Positions 30,185 to 35,508 of a stretch of DNA of 35,508 nucleotides are shown piece after piece. The stretch's first letter is position 1; each line of letters starts with the position of its first letter. The position numbers and the translations under genes were made by a program. A model generated the notes under the pieces. It searched no databases, was not told the origin of the DNA, and saw nothing but the letters and a program-made list of their open reading frames with translations. The stretch is from assembly GCA_017475555.1 (NCBI GenBank), contig JAFVFL010000038.1, forward strand, positions 1-35,508, given 5' to 3'. Source of the stretch: Ruminococcus sp. (GTDB taxonomy: Bacteria > Bacillota > Clostridia > Oscillospirales > Ruminococcaceae).

Positions 30185-31212
30185 GCTACTGTCCTTTCTG
30201 CTGCTTTTCGGCAGCGTTTCTTTGATTTTTTCTTCTCTTTGGCAGCGTCGGCTGCAAGCTTATCAAGATACTCCTGATACTTTTCCTCAAATTCCTTAAT
30301 ATCGGGAGTTTTCGGCTTTCCGCCCCTGCTTGTGACATTGTTTGCGTATCCTCTGCACTGGACTATCCGGTAGTCATTGCTGACCTCGATAGTGTAAAAC
30401 CGCTTGTCCGGCTCACTGATTTTCCGCAGAAACATTATAGTCAGCACGCCCTTCGCATGACGCTCCGCATAGCCGCCCACGCATATCGACTGCACATTTC
30501 CCTCAGCGATAATATCGCTCATGCTCTGCGGCTGTATCGCAATAAGTTCGCCATACTGAAATTCCAGCTTCTCTCGCTCTTTTTTCAGCCGCTGACAGCT
30601 GACCACAAGTGCAGGCTTCTGCCGGGCTTTCTTCTCGGCTTCGATAAGTGCAAGCCGCTCGCTTGCACTGTCATGAGCCTTTGCCGGGTCGGGCGGGAAC
30701 ACCACTATTTTATCGGTAAAATCAGCTCCCAGAGCCTCCGACATTCTGATGTAGTCGTGATACTCCACAAGCCCGTAATTCTTCTTTATTAGGTACTTCA
30801 CTATCCTGTCAACGCTCTGACCGGCGGCTGCTGATACATCTTCAAGCATACTGTAATTACTGCCGATAATTTTAGCGTAGTCGGTCAGCCTGTCCGCCGA
30901 AAGATATGGGAAATGCCGTGCTGTGTCTATCACATTATTCAGCTTCATTTCGCCGTTCTGAATGGCTTTCATTGCCGTCCTTGACACACCGAACATCTTG
31001 TGCAGCTCCGTCTCCTTCCAGTTGATGTCGAGCCTGTATCGGCTGCCCGTCACGCAGTCATAGACCTGCTGTGCATAGCCGCATTTTATCAGCCGTTCCG
31101 CTCCCTTGTGGCGGACATAGAAGCTGAGATAATCTATCTTTGACTGCCCCGGATAACGCTCCATTTCACAGTATCTCATGCAGATATCGGCTATCGCACC
31201 TGTGTTCAGCAT
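30181..31212 (-). CDS. PcfJ-like protein, C-terminal part (downstream of an in-frame amber)
   Basis: A 343-residue frame beginning at ATG 31212. This ATG has no ribosome-binding site and lies in the same frame as the upstream gene part (31327-31779), separated from it by one TAG and 39 open codons. It therefore looks like the bulk of one 533-codon PcfJ-like gene. Visible family traits are DICMRYCEMERYPGQSKIDYLSFY, HKGAERLIKCGYAQ, LDINWKETELHKMFGVSRTAMKAIQNGEMKL, and further on RGYANNVTSRGGKP and a lysine-rich C-terminus. PcfJ-like proteins occur in plasmids and phages of Firmicutes, normally next to PcfK. The gene overlaps the coiled-coil gene by ATGA. Confidence 0.75.
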   Translation of the reverse strand: MLNTGAIADICMRYCEMERYPGQSKIDYLSFYVRHKGAERLIKCGYAQQVYDCVTGSRYRLDINWKETELHKMFGVSRTAMKAIQNGEMKLNNVIDTARHFPYLSADRLTDYAKIIGSNYSMLEDVSAAAGQSVDRIVKYLIKKNYGLVEYHDYIRMSEALGADFTDKIVVFPPDPAKAHDSASERLALIEAEKKARQKPALVVSCQRLKKEREKLEFQYGELIAIQPQSMSDIIAEGNVQSICVGGYAERHAKGVLTIMFLRKISEPDKRFYTIEVSNDYRIVQCRGYANNVTSRGGKPKTPDIKEFEEKYQEYLDKLAADAAKEKKKSKKRCRKAAERTVA

Positions 31213-31326
31213 CGTGTACCATTCACGGCAGTATGCAGGAGAGGTGCGGAACTGCGGCTCTGTGACCCTTGTCCGCAGTGTCCAATCATCATAGAATCGC
31301 TTGTTATAGCGGTTATAGCTGACTTC

Positions 31327-31779
31327 CTAGTAGTAATGGTCGTGACCATACCGGAATGCCTGATTTTCGGTGAATATATATCGCTGTGTTTCAAGAAAAT
31401 CATATATCGGAGTGTCACTGTGCTGAGCGAAATATACTGTGCAGTCAAAGCAGCTGACGTAGAGATAGTCAGTGTCGGGGCTGCTCAGAAACACAACATA
31501 ATGCTGCTCGCCCTCGATTATCGTTCCGCTGAATCTGTACCGGCTCAGAATCACTGTCGCATAGGTGCAGCACTCCGGACAATGGCACATTCTCCGGTGA
31601 TCGTTATGCTCAATCTGATCCGCCCGAAAACGCTTTCCGCAGGCGGTGCAGCGGCAGATGTCGTCCATCATTATCAGATACTGTGCCATGCCGCTGTGCA
31701 TTTCCTGCTGTACGCCGTCGGGGTTCTTCGGGAAGTCCTCCATAAGAAGCCTGCCGAGTTCCTTTTTCTTATCTGTCAT
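31327..31779 (-). CDS. PcfJ-like protein, N-terminal zinc-binding part ending in an in-frame amber
   Basis: A 150-residue part beginning at ATG 31779 behind GAGGTGG, with the zinc-type cysteines CRCTACGKRF and CHCPECC typical of the first part of PcfJ-like proteins. It ends with TAG at 31327-31329 (GHDHYY then stop). The frame continues without another stop (EVSYNRYNKRFYDDW...) straight into the PcfJ body from 31212. The split may be a point mutation, programmed readthrough or suppression. Stopped at the TAG, the protein would be a zinc ribbon plus a short beta section only. Confidence 0.7.
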   Translation of the reverse strand: MTDKKKELGRLLMEDFPKNPDGVQQEMHSGMAQYLIMMDDICRCTACGKRFRADQIEHNDHRRMCHCPECCTYATVILSRYRFSGTIIEGEQHYVVFLSSPDTDYLYVSCFDCTVYFAQHSDTPIYDFLETQRYIFTENQAFRYGHDHYY

Positions 31780-31787
31780 AGCCCACC

Positions 31788-32141
31788 TCAGAAGTCCAGC
31801 AGGTCGTCGAACGATACCGCTATGGTTTTCTTCTCCGGCTCACGAACAGATTCATCTTCTCCCAGGTCTATACGCATATCGAAGTGTATCACCGCTCCCG
31901 TAAAATAGAACTCCGCCGCCGCCTTGAATACCTCGAAATCGCTGACGGAGCTTCTGCGGTTTACGGTTTTATCTATGCTGTCAAGGCACTGCTGGAAGCT
32001 CTTTCCAGACTGCTCCACAGCCTGTCTGAACTCTGCACTCTGTTTGCAGAACAGTGTCAGTGCCTCCGCAGTCCTCTCAGCAACTGCCTGCTGTACCTTG
32101 CCCGTAATTCCGGAAGCGGAGAAGTATTTTTCAAAACTCAT
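31788..32141 (-). CDS. PcfK-like protein, possible AcrIIA9 superfamily member
   Basis: A 117-residue protein next to the PcfJ-like gene. The sequence has helices (VQQAVAERTAEALTLFCKQSAEFRQAV), a FQQCLDSIDKTVNRRS block, then SVSDFEVFKAAAEFYFTGAVIHFDM and a terminal FDDLLDF. Small PcfK-like proteins always seem to accompany PcfJ, and a subset (AcrIIA9) inhibits Cas9 in published work. I see the general PcfK shape (helical start, S-D-x-E-V-F block, acidic end) but cannot align it with certainty, so the inhibitor role is speculative. It overlaps the next upstream gene (32138) by ATGA and precedes PcfJ by eight bases. Confidence 0.5.
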   Translation of the reverse strand: MSFEKYFSASGITGKVQQAVAERTAEALTLFCKQSAEFRQAVEQSGKSFQQCLDSIDKTVNRRSSVSDFEVFKAAAEFYFTGAVIHFDMRIDLGEDESVREPEKKTIAVSFDDLLDF

Positions 32142-32359
32142 CTCAGCTGCCTCCTTTCCTTAACGGCTTCCTCAATGAGTTCAAGAACCTTCTCAGGAGC
32201 TTCTGCTACGAGATAAAAGCTATCTTCACCGCCGCCGATCAGAGCGACTATAGTCCCTTCTGAATAAGGATTGTTACTGTCGTTTAAGCCTGCAATTGCC
32301 CTGATATTGACATATATAGGCTTATTATTATTTGCAGCTGTAAGTTTGATAAAAGTCAT
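32138..32359 (-). CDS. Small FlbD-like protein
   Basis: A 73-residue protein from ATG 32359, nine bases after GGAG. It has the short beta-fold outline MTFIKLTAANNNKPIYVN, GTIVALIGGGEDSFYLVAEAPEKVLELIEEAV, like the FlbD-like small proteins found in phages and near flagellar genes. A longer in-frame reading from 32449 runs back through the hairpin and is not expected to be real. Role unknown. Confidence 0.6.
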   Translation of the reverse strand: MTFIKLTAANNNKPIYVNIRAIAGLNDSNNPYSEGTIVALIGGGEDSFYLVAEAPEKVLELIEEAVKERRQLR

Positions 32360-32380
32360 TTGACATTTCTCCTCATTTGT

Positions 32381-32393
32381 GGTACAATGTACC
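32381..32393. promoter_or_regulatory. Palindrome GGTACAATGTACC
   Basis: A 13-bp inverted repeat with 6-bp arms (GGTACA/TGTACC) and a single central base lies 22 bases upstream of the FlbD-like gene. It could be an operator for a phage or host dimeric repressor. Confidence 0.4.
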
Positions 32394-32413
32394 TGTAGAT
32401 TTTTATTTTTTTT

Positions 32414-32440
32414 GCTCCCTTCGGGGAGCGTTTTCTTTTT
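32414..32440 (+). terminator. Plus-strand hairpin with T-run
   Basis: GCTCCC, a TTCG tetraloop, then GGGAGC followed by GTTTTCTTTTT on the plus strand form a clean intrinsic terminator. It lies opposite the minus-strand early genes, so it would stop antisense transcription. On the minus strand the stem is followed by an A-run, which is not typical of a terminator. Confidence 0.55.
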
Positions 32441-32696
32441 ACTCATCATCGTAGGACAGTGCTATCAGCTTATCAGCGTACTCTCTGTAGACCTTGTAGT
32501 AGTAGATCCTGCTGCACTCGTCCTTAGCTATACTGTAGAGATAGTAGTTGGTGTCACGTATACGCTTGTAACGCTGACGGAGCTGTAAGTCTCTGTGGAA
32601 CTCAGCTATCCATTTTCGCAGCTCTGAGCCTTTATCTATAAGCTCGATAACTGCAAAGGTCAGCAGGAACAATGAAATTATTGCCGTTGTACTCAT
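32439..32696 (-). CDS. Small single-pass membrane protein
   Basis: An 85-residue protein with one N-terminal membrane segment (TTAIISLFLLTFAVIELI) and a charged C-terminal part rich in Arg, Tyr and Asp (RDLQLRQRYKRIRDTNYYLYSIAKDECSRIYYYKVYREYADKL). It overlaps the 58-residue gene upstream by ATGA. Function unknown. Confidence 0.65.
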   Translation of the reverse strand: MSTTAIISLFLLTFAVIELIDKGSELRKWIAEFHRDLQLRQRYKRIRDTNYYLYSIAKDECSRIYYYKVYREYADKLIALSYDDE

Positions 32697-32869
32697 GCCT
32701 GTGCTGCCTTTCTCTTCTTGTCACGCTCTGCCTTCCACTGCTCGAACCGCTCGTTGTTTTCAGGAATCCGGAAGAATGCTTCAACAGCTCTTCCAATTCT
32801 CTGAGCTTTATACCTGCTGATCTCACCCGGCTGCTCGATGATGGTAGTCTTGATATCATCTTTCATCAT
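32693..32869 (-). CDS. Small charged unknown protein
   Basis: A 58-residue protein with two tandem ATG codons (32869 and 32866) after GAGGAGG; the second has the better spacing, while the first overlaps the previous stop (ATGA). The product (DDIKTTIIEQPGEISRYKAQ, then RIGRAVEAFFRIPENNERFE, then QWKAERDKKRKAAQA) is helical and basic at its end. It overlaps both neighbours, as expected in a compact early operon. No family recognised. Confidence 0.6.
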   Translation of the reverse strand: MMKDDIKTTIIEQPGEISRYKAQRIGRAVEAFFRIPENNERFEQWKAERDKKRKAAQA

Positions 32870-33234
32870 GTTGCCTCCTCATTTACTTCGTAGGTGTTCA
32901 GAAGCAGAAGAATATCAGCACAGGATAGCTCCTTCTGCTTGATAAGAGCGAGAGCGGAAGGCTCTGCTTCAATGTCTTTTACAGACAGCCTGCGGTAAAT
33001 ACTTGTGTTCTGTATCGCTTTGCTGATAGTCTGCTCTCCGTATGTACTTCCGCCCTGCTTTCTGTCCCACTTGTCTCTCATAAGTCCGCTGTTTCTGTAT
33101 GCCATGTCTATAGCCGATGCTGTTATGCCATTACAAGCAAGATGCTCACAGAATGCCATATCTGCTTCTGAATGTGATGCAAATCCGCATATATCTCCGC
33201 TGCACAGCTTACCAAATGTTATTCGGTCTATCAT
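32866..33234 (-). CDS. Stand-alone NrS-1-type helix-bundle domain protein
   Basis: A 122-residue protein from ATG 33234, directly after GGAGGTGAG; the longer in-frame reading upstream has no support. Residues 6-80 (TFGKLCSGDICGFASHSEAD, MAFCEHLA, SAIDMAYRNSGLMRDKWDRK, GGSTYGEQTISKAIQNTS) closely match residues 213-290 of the phage's own primase (SSSEADLAFCNMLAFWCGGD...SGLMREKWDRKQTGSTYG). The helix-bundle domain in NrS-1-type enzymes takes part in template or primer recognition. The last 40 residues are unrelated. It is an early gene, so it might modulate the primase or bind the origin, which is inference. Confidence 0.75.
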   Translation of the reverse strand: MIDRITFGKLCSGDICGFASHSEADMAFCEHLACNGITASAIDMAYRNSGLMRDKWDRKQGGSTYGEQTISKAIQNTSIYRRLSVKDIEAEPSALALIKQKELSCADILLLLNTYEVNEEAT

Positions 33235-33307
33235 TTTCTCACCTCCCTGCGACATATTCCGATACTCGTATGGCGGACAGTTTAAGCTCTTATCCGGGAG
33301 CGGATGT

Positions 33308-33805
33308 TTAGTCGAGTATGTGAAGCTCGTAAGTAGGTGTAATGTTCCAGTCGCCGTTGTTATGTTCAGCCATTGCGTAGTAAAGTCCCTGATTGTGGTA
33401 TATTGATGGTATCCTGCAATCGCAGATGACTCTGCCGCAGCTCCAGTTCCAATACTCATAACGCTTGAGCTGTCCGAGAAGCTCTGCTATTGCGAATGAA
33501 ACGCTGTGATTGTGTGTGAGGTAGATTATGTAGCTGCACCCATTGCCGATGATTTGGTTCTTTTCGGTTGACACTGCCTGCTTCATCTTGACGATCTGTT
33601 TGTCCTTAGCATCCAGCTCCTCGGTAAGCTGTGAAATCCTGCGGTATCTCTCGTTGAGAAGCTTGTACATACCACCGTTCTCTACCCAGCTGTCACAGAA
33701 GAGATGCTTGTCGCCGTCGAAGTCGTAATATTCCTTCTCGATCTCCTCGTACTCCTCCGCTGTGGGTGCTACTCCTGTGATTGTTGTGAACTCTGATAAT
33801 AACAT
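33308..33805 (-). CDS. Unknown early phage protein with coiled coil
   Basis: A 165-residue protein. The N-terminal part (FTTITGVAPTAEEYEEIEKEYYDFDGDKHLFCDSWVENGGMYKLLNERYRRISQL) resembles the start of small early phage proteins. A coiled coil follows (LTEELDAKDKQIVKMKQAV), then a beta-rich part with CSYIIYLTHNHSVSFAIAELLG and repeated Trp, Cys and Tyr (EYWNWSCGRVICDCRIPSIYHNQGLYYAMAEHN). No known family. It is the first early gene after the Cro-like gene. Confidence 0.6.
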   Translation of the reverse strand: MLLSEFTTITGVAPTAEEYEEIEKEYYDFDGDKHLFCDSWVENGGMYKLLNERYRRISQLTEELDAKDKQIVKMKQAVSTEKNQIIGNGCSYIIYLTHNHSVSFAIAELLGQLKRYEYWNWSCGRVICDCRIPSIYHNQGLYYAMAEHNNGDWNITPTYELHILD

Positions 33806-33823
33806 TGTTTGACCTCCTGTTGT

Positions 33824-34048
33824 TTAGTTGCGTAATGCAACTTGCTTGCTAAAAAAATAAGAGCCGAACTCCCAATCAGAAATTCCAAGTAACTTGGATA
33901 ACTTTTCTGCTTCGTCTAAATCAAAAGGGCGTGTATTGTTGAGCTTCTGATTTACGGTCGATTGTGCAATACCAAGGGTCTTTGCAACATCTGCCTGTGT
34001 TATAGAAAGCTCGCGCATTCTCCCTTTGAGTTTGCTTGTATTTACCAT
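33824..34048 (-). CDS. Cro-like XRE family regulator
   Basis: A 74-residue helix-turn-helix protein (KLKGRMRELSITQADVAKTLGIAQSTVNQKLNNTRPFDLDEAEKLSKLLG). It is the first gene of the minus-strand early operon and is divergent from the CI-like repressor, the classic place for a Cro-type regulator. Its promoter has -35 TTGACA and -10 TAATAT with 17 bases between. Its last codons (GTT GCA TTA CGC AAC) are part of a 15-bp palindrome identical to the operator at 34068, so a third operator is built into its own coding end. Confidence 0.85.
   Translation of the reverse strand: MVNTSKLKGRMRELSITQADVAKTLGIAQSTVNQKLNNTRPFDLDEAEKLSKLLGISDWEFGSYFFSKQVALRN
33827..33841. promoter_or_regulatory. Operator O1 inside the end of the Cro-like gene
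   Basis: GTTGCGTAATGCAAC, the exact reverse complement of the 15-bp operator at 34068-34082. It lies in the last codons of the Cro-like gene, upstream of the next early gene. Confidence 0.7.
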
Positions 34049-34067
34049 GTATTATCCTCCTCTCTTA

Positions 34068-34082
34068 GTTGCATTACGCAAC
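34068..34082. promoter_or_regulatory. Operator O2, downstream of the early promoter
   Basis: GTTGCATTACGCAAC, a near-perfect palindrome between the early -10 box and the Cro-like start codon. A bound repressor would block early transcription. Confidence 0.75.
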
Positions 34083-34095
34083 CCTTGTTTTTTAT

Positions 34096-34124
34096 ATATT
34101 ACCATACAATTTCGTGTTTGTCAA
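34096..34124 (-). promoter_or_regulatory. Early (Cro-side) promoter
   Basis: Read on the minus strand: -35 TTGACA (34119-34124), 17-base spacer, -10 TAATAT (34096-34101). It overlaps operator O3 at its -35 side and is followed by O2. Confidence 0.85.
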
Positions 34125-34138
34125 TAGCATTTTGCAAC
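34124..34138. promoter_or_regulatory. Operator O3 (13 of 15 matches)
   Basis: ATAGCATTTTGCAAC, a variant of the RTTGCATTAYGCAAY consensus, adjacent to the early promoter -35 box. Confidence 0.6.
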
Positions 34139-34163
34139 TTTTTTTCTGTTGGTAAAAAAAACT

Positions 34164-34178
34164 ATTGCATTATGCAAT
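34164..34178. promoter_or_regulatory. Operator O4 overlapping the repressor promoter
   Basis: ATTGCATTATGCAAT, a near-perfect palindrome that contains the -35 box of the repressor promoter, so occupancy would shut down repressor synthesis. Confidence 0.7.
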
Positions 34179-34193
34179 TTTTTGTGTTATAAT
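34165..34193 (+). promoter_or_regulatory. Repressor (lysogeny) promoter
   Basis: -35 TTGCAT (34165-34170), 17-base spacer, -10 TATAAT (34188-34193), then AAGGGGAG and the ATG at 34220. The -35 lies inside operator O4. Confidence 0.85.
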
Positions 34194-34219
34194 ACAATAT
34201 AAGAAAGGGGAGTGACTTT

Positions 34220-34699
34220 ATGAATAATCCTATTGAAGTCGGTCGCAGAATCAGAACTTGTAGAGAAGAGCGTGGGGTTACGCAAGATGAACTTGGAAAA
34301 GCTCTTGGGTTAAACAAGTCTACAATTCAGAGATATGAAGCAGGGAAGATTACTCGCATAAAGCTTCCCGTTCTTGAATCTATTGCAGAAGAGCTAAACA
34401 TTAACCCTGAATACCTTGCACTAAAATGTGATAATCCTACAATATATGAGGTGTCAGATGAGAACTTGTACGCTTCGACGGATGTAATGTATGAATTAGA
34501 TGGTGATTCCGAAAGAATCTACGAATTTCAAAAAGCCGTTGATGCTGATAGGGCAGCGGAGCAGGCAGTAAAAGAAAGGACAGAAAAACTCTTGAAGCTG
34601 TTTAATCAGCTTAATGATTTAGGTAAAGAGAGAGTCCTTGAATGGGTAGAAGAACTTACTGAAATAGAAAAGTACACTGATAAAAGAGGGGAGGTGTGA
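34220..34699 (+). CDS. CI-like XRE family lysogeny repressor without peptidase domain
   Basis: A 159-residue protein with a clear N-terminal helix-turn-helix (RIRTCREERGVTQDELGKALGLNKSTIQRYEAGKITRIKLPVLESIAEELNINPEYLAL), an acidic middle and a helical C-terminus (AVKERTEKLLKLFNQLNDLGKERVLEWVEELTEIEKY). It has no S24/LexA-type Ala-Gly cleavage site or Ser-Lys peptidase, so induction cannot work by self-cleavage in the usual way. It is divergent from the Cro-like gene and followed after two bases by an unknown gene in the same operon, which may influence induction or lysogeny. Confidence 0.88.
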   Translation: MNNPIEVGRRIRTCREERGVTQDELGKALGLNKSTIQRYEAGKITRIKLPVLESIAEELNINPEYLALKCDNPTIYEVSDENLYASTDVMYELDGDSERIYEFQKAVDADRAAEQAVKERTEKLLKLFNQLNDLGKERVLEWVEELTEIEKYTDKRGEV

Positions 34700-34701
34700 C
34701 T

Positions 34702-35346
34702 ATGGGATTATTTGATAAACTGCAAGAAAAAGTAAAGACATTACAGAGTGATCTGCTAAAAAAGGCTGTGGAAAAACCAAGGACTTCGTGCACACCTGTG
34801 AACGGCTTAATTTCGGCAGACGGTGCATTAATACCATTCGATGCGATAACATCACCATATTATTTACCTTCGCTGGTATCTATTGGCGGCTGTGACTATT
34901 TATTTGATCCTCAAAATAAAAAAATGGCATTGGCGAATATTACTATTTTGAATAACTTTATCTCTGAAGCGAGAAAATTAGTAGTTGATGTCTCTTCAAG
35001 AAGATTTTCTGAAAAGCAATTTGAGGAACAACAAGTTACATCCAAATCAAACAAAGACTACAAATATTATCCGCTCTATTTGGAGGTGTGCGCACTGACC
35101 GCCACAAAGCGAGAAATTGCAAAATATCCATATTTTGTTTGCTATCGACCTGATGACGAAACTTTCGCCTCAGTATACTATACAAAAAGTGGAGCAATCG
35201 GCAAAATAGAAATTACGACTTGGAAAAAGCAAAGGTACTGTCATGAGATTCACATTACTGAAATTTCAGGAATGTTGACAGTCAAAGCAATATATAAGAC
35301 GGATTTAAAGGACTTCAAGAAACATAAGGTTTATTTTAATTCATAA
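34702..35346 (+). CDS. Unknown lysogeny-operon protein
   Basis: A 214-residue protein starting at ATG 34702 (an in-frame GTG at 34696 lies inside the ribosome-binding site GGGGAGGTG). It begins MGLFDKLQEKVKTLQSDLLKKAVEK (amphipathic helix), followed by a beta-rich alpha/beta part: DGALIPFDAITSPYYLPSLVSIGG, ISEARKLVVDVSSRRFSEKQF, KREIAKYPYFVCYRPDDETFASVYYTKSG, and a basic ending (DLKDFKKHKVYFNS). No membrane segment or known motif. Being co-expressed with the repressor and AT-rich, it is a candidate for a prophage-encoded accessory function such as defence or exclusion, but no family is recognised. Confidence 0.65.
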   Translation: MGLFDKLQEKVKTLQSDLLKKAVEKPRTSCTPVNGLISADGALIPFDAITSPYYLPSLVSIGGCDYLFDPQNKKMALANITILNNFISEARKLVVDVSSRRFSEKQFEEQQVTSKSNKDYKYYPLYLEVCALTATKREIAKYPYFVCYRPDDETFASVYYTKSGAIGKIEITTWKKQRYCHEIHITEISGMLTVKAIYKTDLKDFKKHKVYFNS

Positions 35347-35508
35347 AAATCCCCCACGGTGCTACCAACTGAAATGCTCCCCATTTGTTAGACAATGTGG
35401 TATAATAGAAATATACCGAATCAAAGTCTAACGAAAGGGTGCATTTTTATGCCAAAAGGAAAACCGAGAAAAAGTTATACACCGGAGTTCAAGATCAAGG
35501 TCGTCGAA
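35347..35508 (+). mobile_element. Left part of an IS3-family insertion sequence (end not resolved)
   Basis: Upstream of the transposase start, about 100 bases hold a -10-like TATAAT (35401-35406) and the start-proximal AAAGGG. The inverted-repeat tip of the element cannot be fixed because the other end is outside the window; a change in composition near 35347-35360, right after the stop of the lysogeny gene, is a plausible limit. Confidence 0.5.
35449..35508 (+). CDS. IS3-family transposase OrfA, N-terminal part
   Basis: The 20 visible residues MPKGKPRKSYTPEFKIKVVE are typical of the N-terminus of IS3-family OrfA transposase proteins (a helix-turn-helix starts here with R-K-x-Y-T-P-E-F-K). 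The gene is cut by the window end. AAAGGG precedes the ATG by about eight bases. If the element is intact it could have been inserted next to the prophage lysogeny module. Confidence 0.75.
   Translation, partial: MPKGKPRKSYTPEFKIKVVE

Noticed and set aside
1..35508. CRISPR array, rRNA, tRNA or integrase genes
   Set aside because: I saw no regularly spaced direct repeats of CRISPR type, no tRNA or rRNA sequence, and no tyrosine or serine recombinase motif in any gene of the window.

Overview
The window reads as most of a temperate siphovirus-type prophage (about 0.8 to 35.3 kb) in a low- to mid-GC Firmicute. The host is probably a cellulosome-forming Ruminococcus or close Oscillospiraceae relative. 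Two things point there: a host-side secreted protein ends in a ruminococcal half-dockerin, and a complete ruminococcal-type dockerin sits inside the phage distal tail protein. No integrase, att core, tRNA or CRISPR array is visible. The integrase and one attachment site probably lie beyond the right edge, past an IS3-family element whose transposase starts at 35449.

Layout. 1-542 is host-like (+ strand): the end of an unknown gene, a clear sigma-A promoter and a small secreted dockerin-like protein. 543-825 has no gene but holds a cluster of TTGAAAAC-type motifs and the terminator of the phage late operon. From 826 to about 20.2 kb the minus strand carries, in transcription order from the right: terminase small and large subunits, portal, MuF-type minor head protein with a possible C-terminal toxin and a small possible immunity gene, a 26-codon mini-gene between two hairpins, a DUF2829/Tad2-like protein, scaffold, major capsid, five head-completion genes, major tail protein, tail chaperones, a zinc-knuckle protein, tape measure, distal tail protein with dockerin, tail hub/spike, small baseplate proteins, holin, sigma-like regulator, GH25 lysozyme and a small NrdD-C-terminus-like protein. 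A GC-rich dyad-rich segment just upstream of the terminase genes (20338-20425) is a candidate cos site.

From about 20.5 to 34 kb, also minus strand, lies the early and replication module: late-gene regulator, MazG-like protein, Lar-like zinc protein, membrane protein, an NrS-1/P4-type primase-polymerase-helicase next to an iteron-flanked AT-rich putative origin, a DUF669 protein with an SSB-like tip, VRR-NUC nuclease, SF2 helicase, AAA ATPase, Gp157, a coiled-coil protein, a PcfJ-like gene split by one in-frame TAG, a PcfK/AcrIIA9-like protein, several small proteins and a stand-alone copy of the primase helix-bundle domain. At 33.8-34.7 kb a Cro-like gene and a CI-like repressor gene diverge across matched promoters and palindromic operators. 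The repressor is followed by an unknown lysogeny-operon gene.

Most notable observations: (1) the dockerin inside a phage tail-tip protein, which suggests docking to cohesin-bearing scaffolds on the host surface; (2) two phage genes (major tail protein and PcfJ-like) with an in-frame amber codon followed by coding-like sequence that has no start of its own; (3) a portal gene whose best-placed start appears to be ATC; (4) a convergent-iteron origin candidate beside the primase; and (5) several small candidate anti-defence or toxin/immunity genes. All functions here are read from sequence and family memory only; no searches were run.
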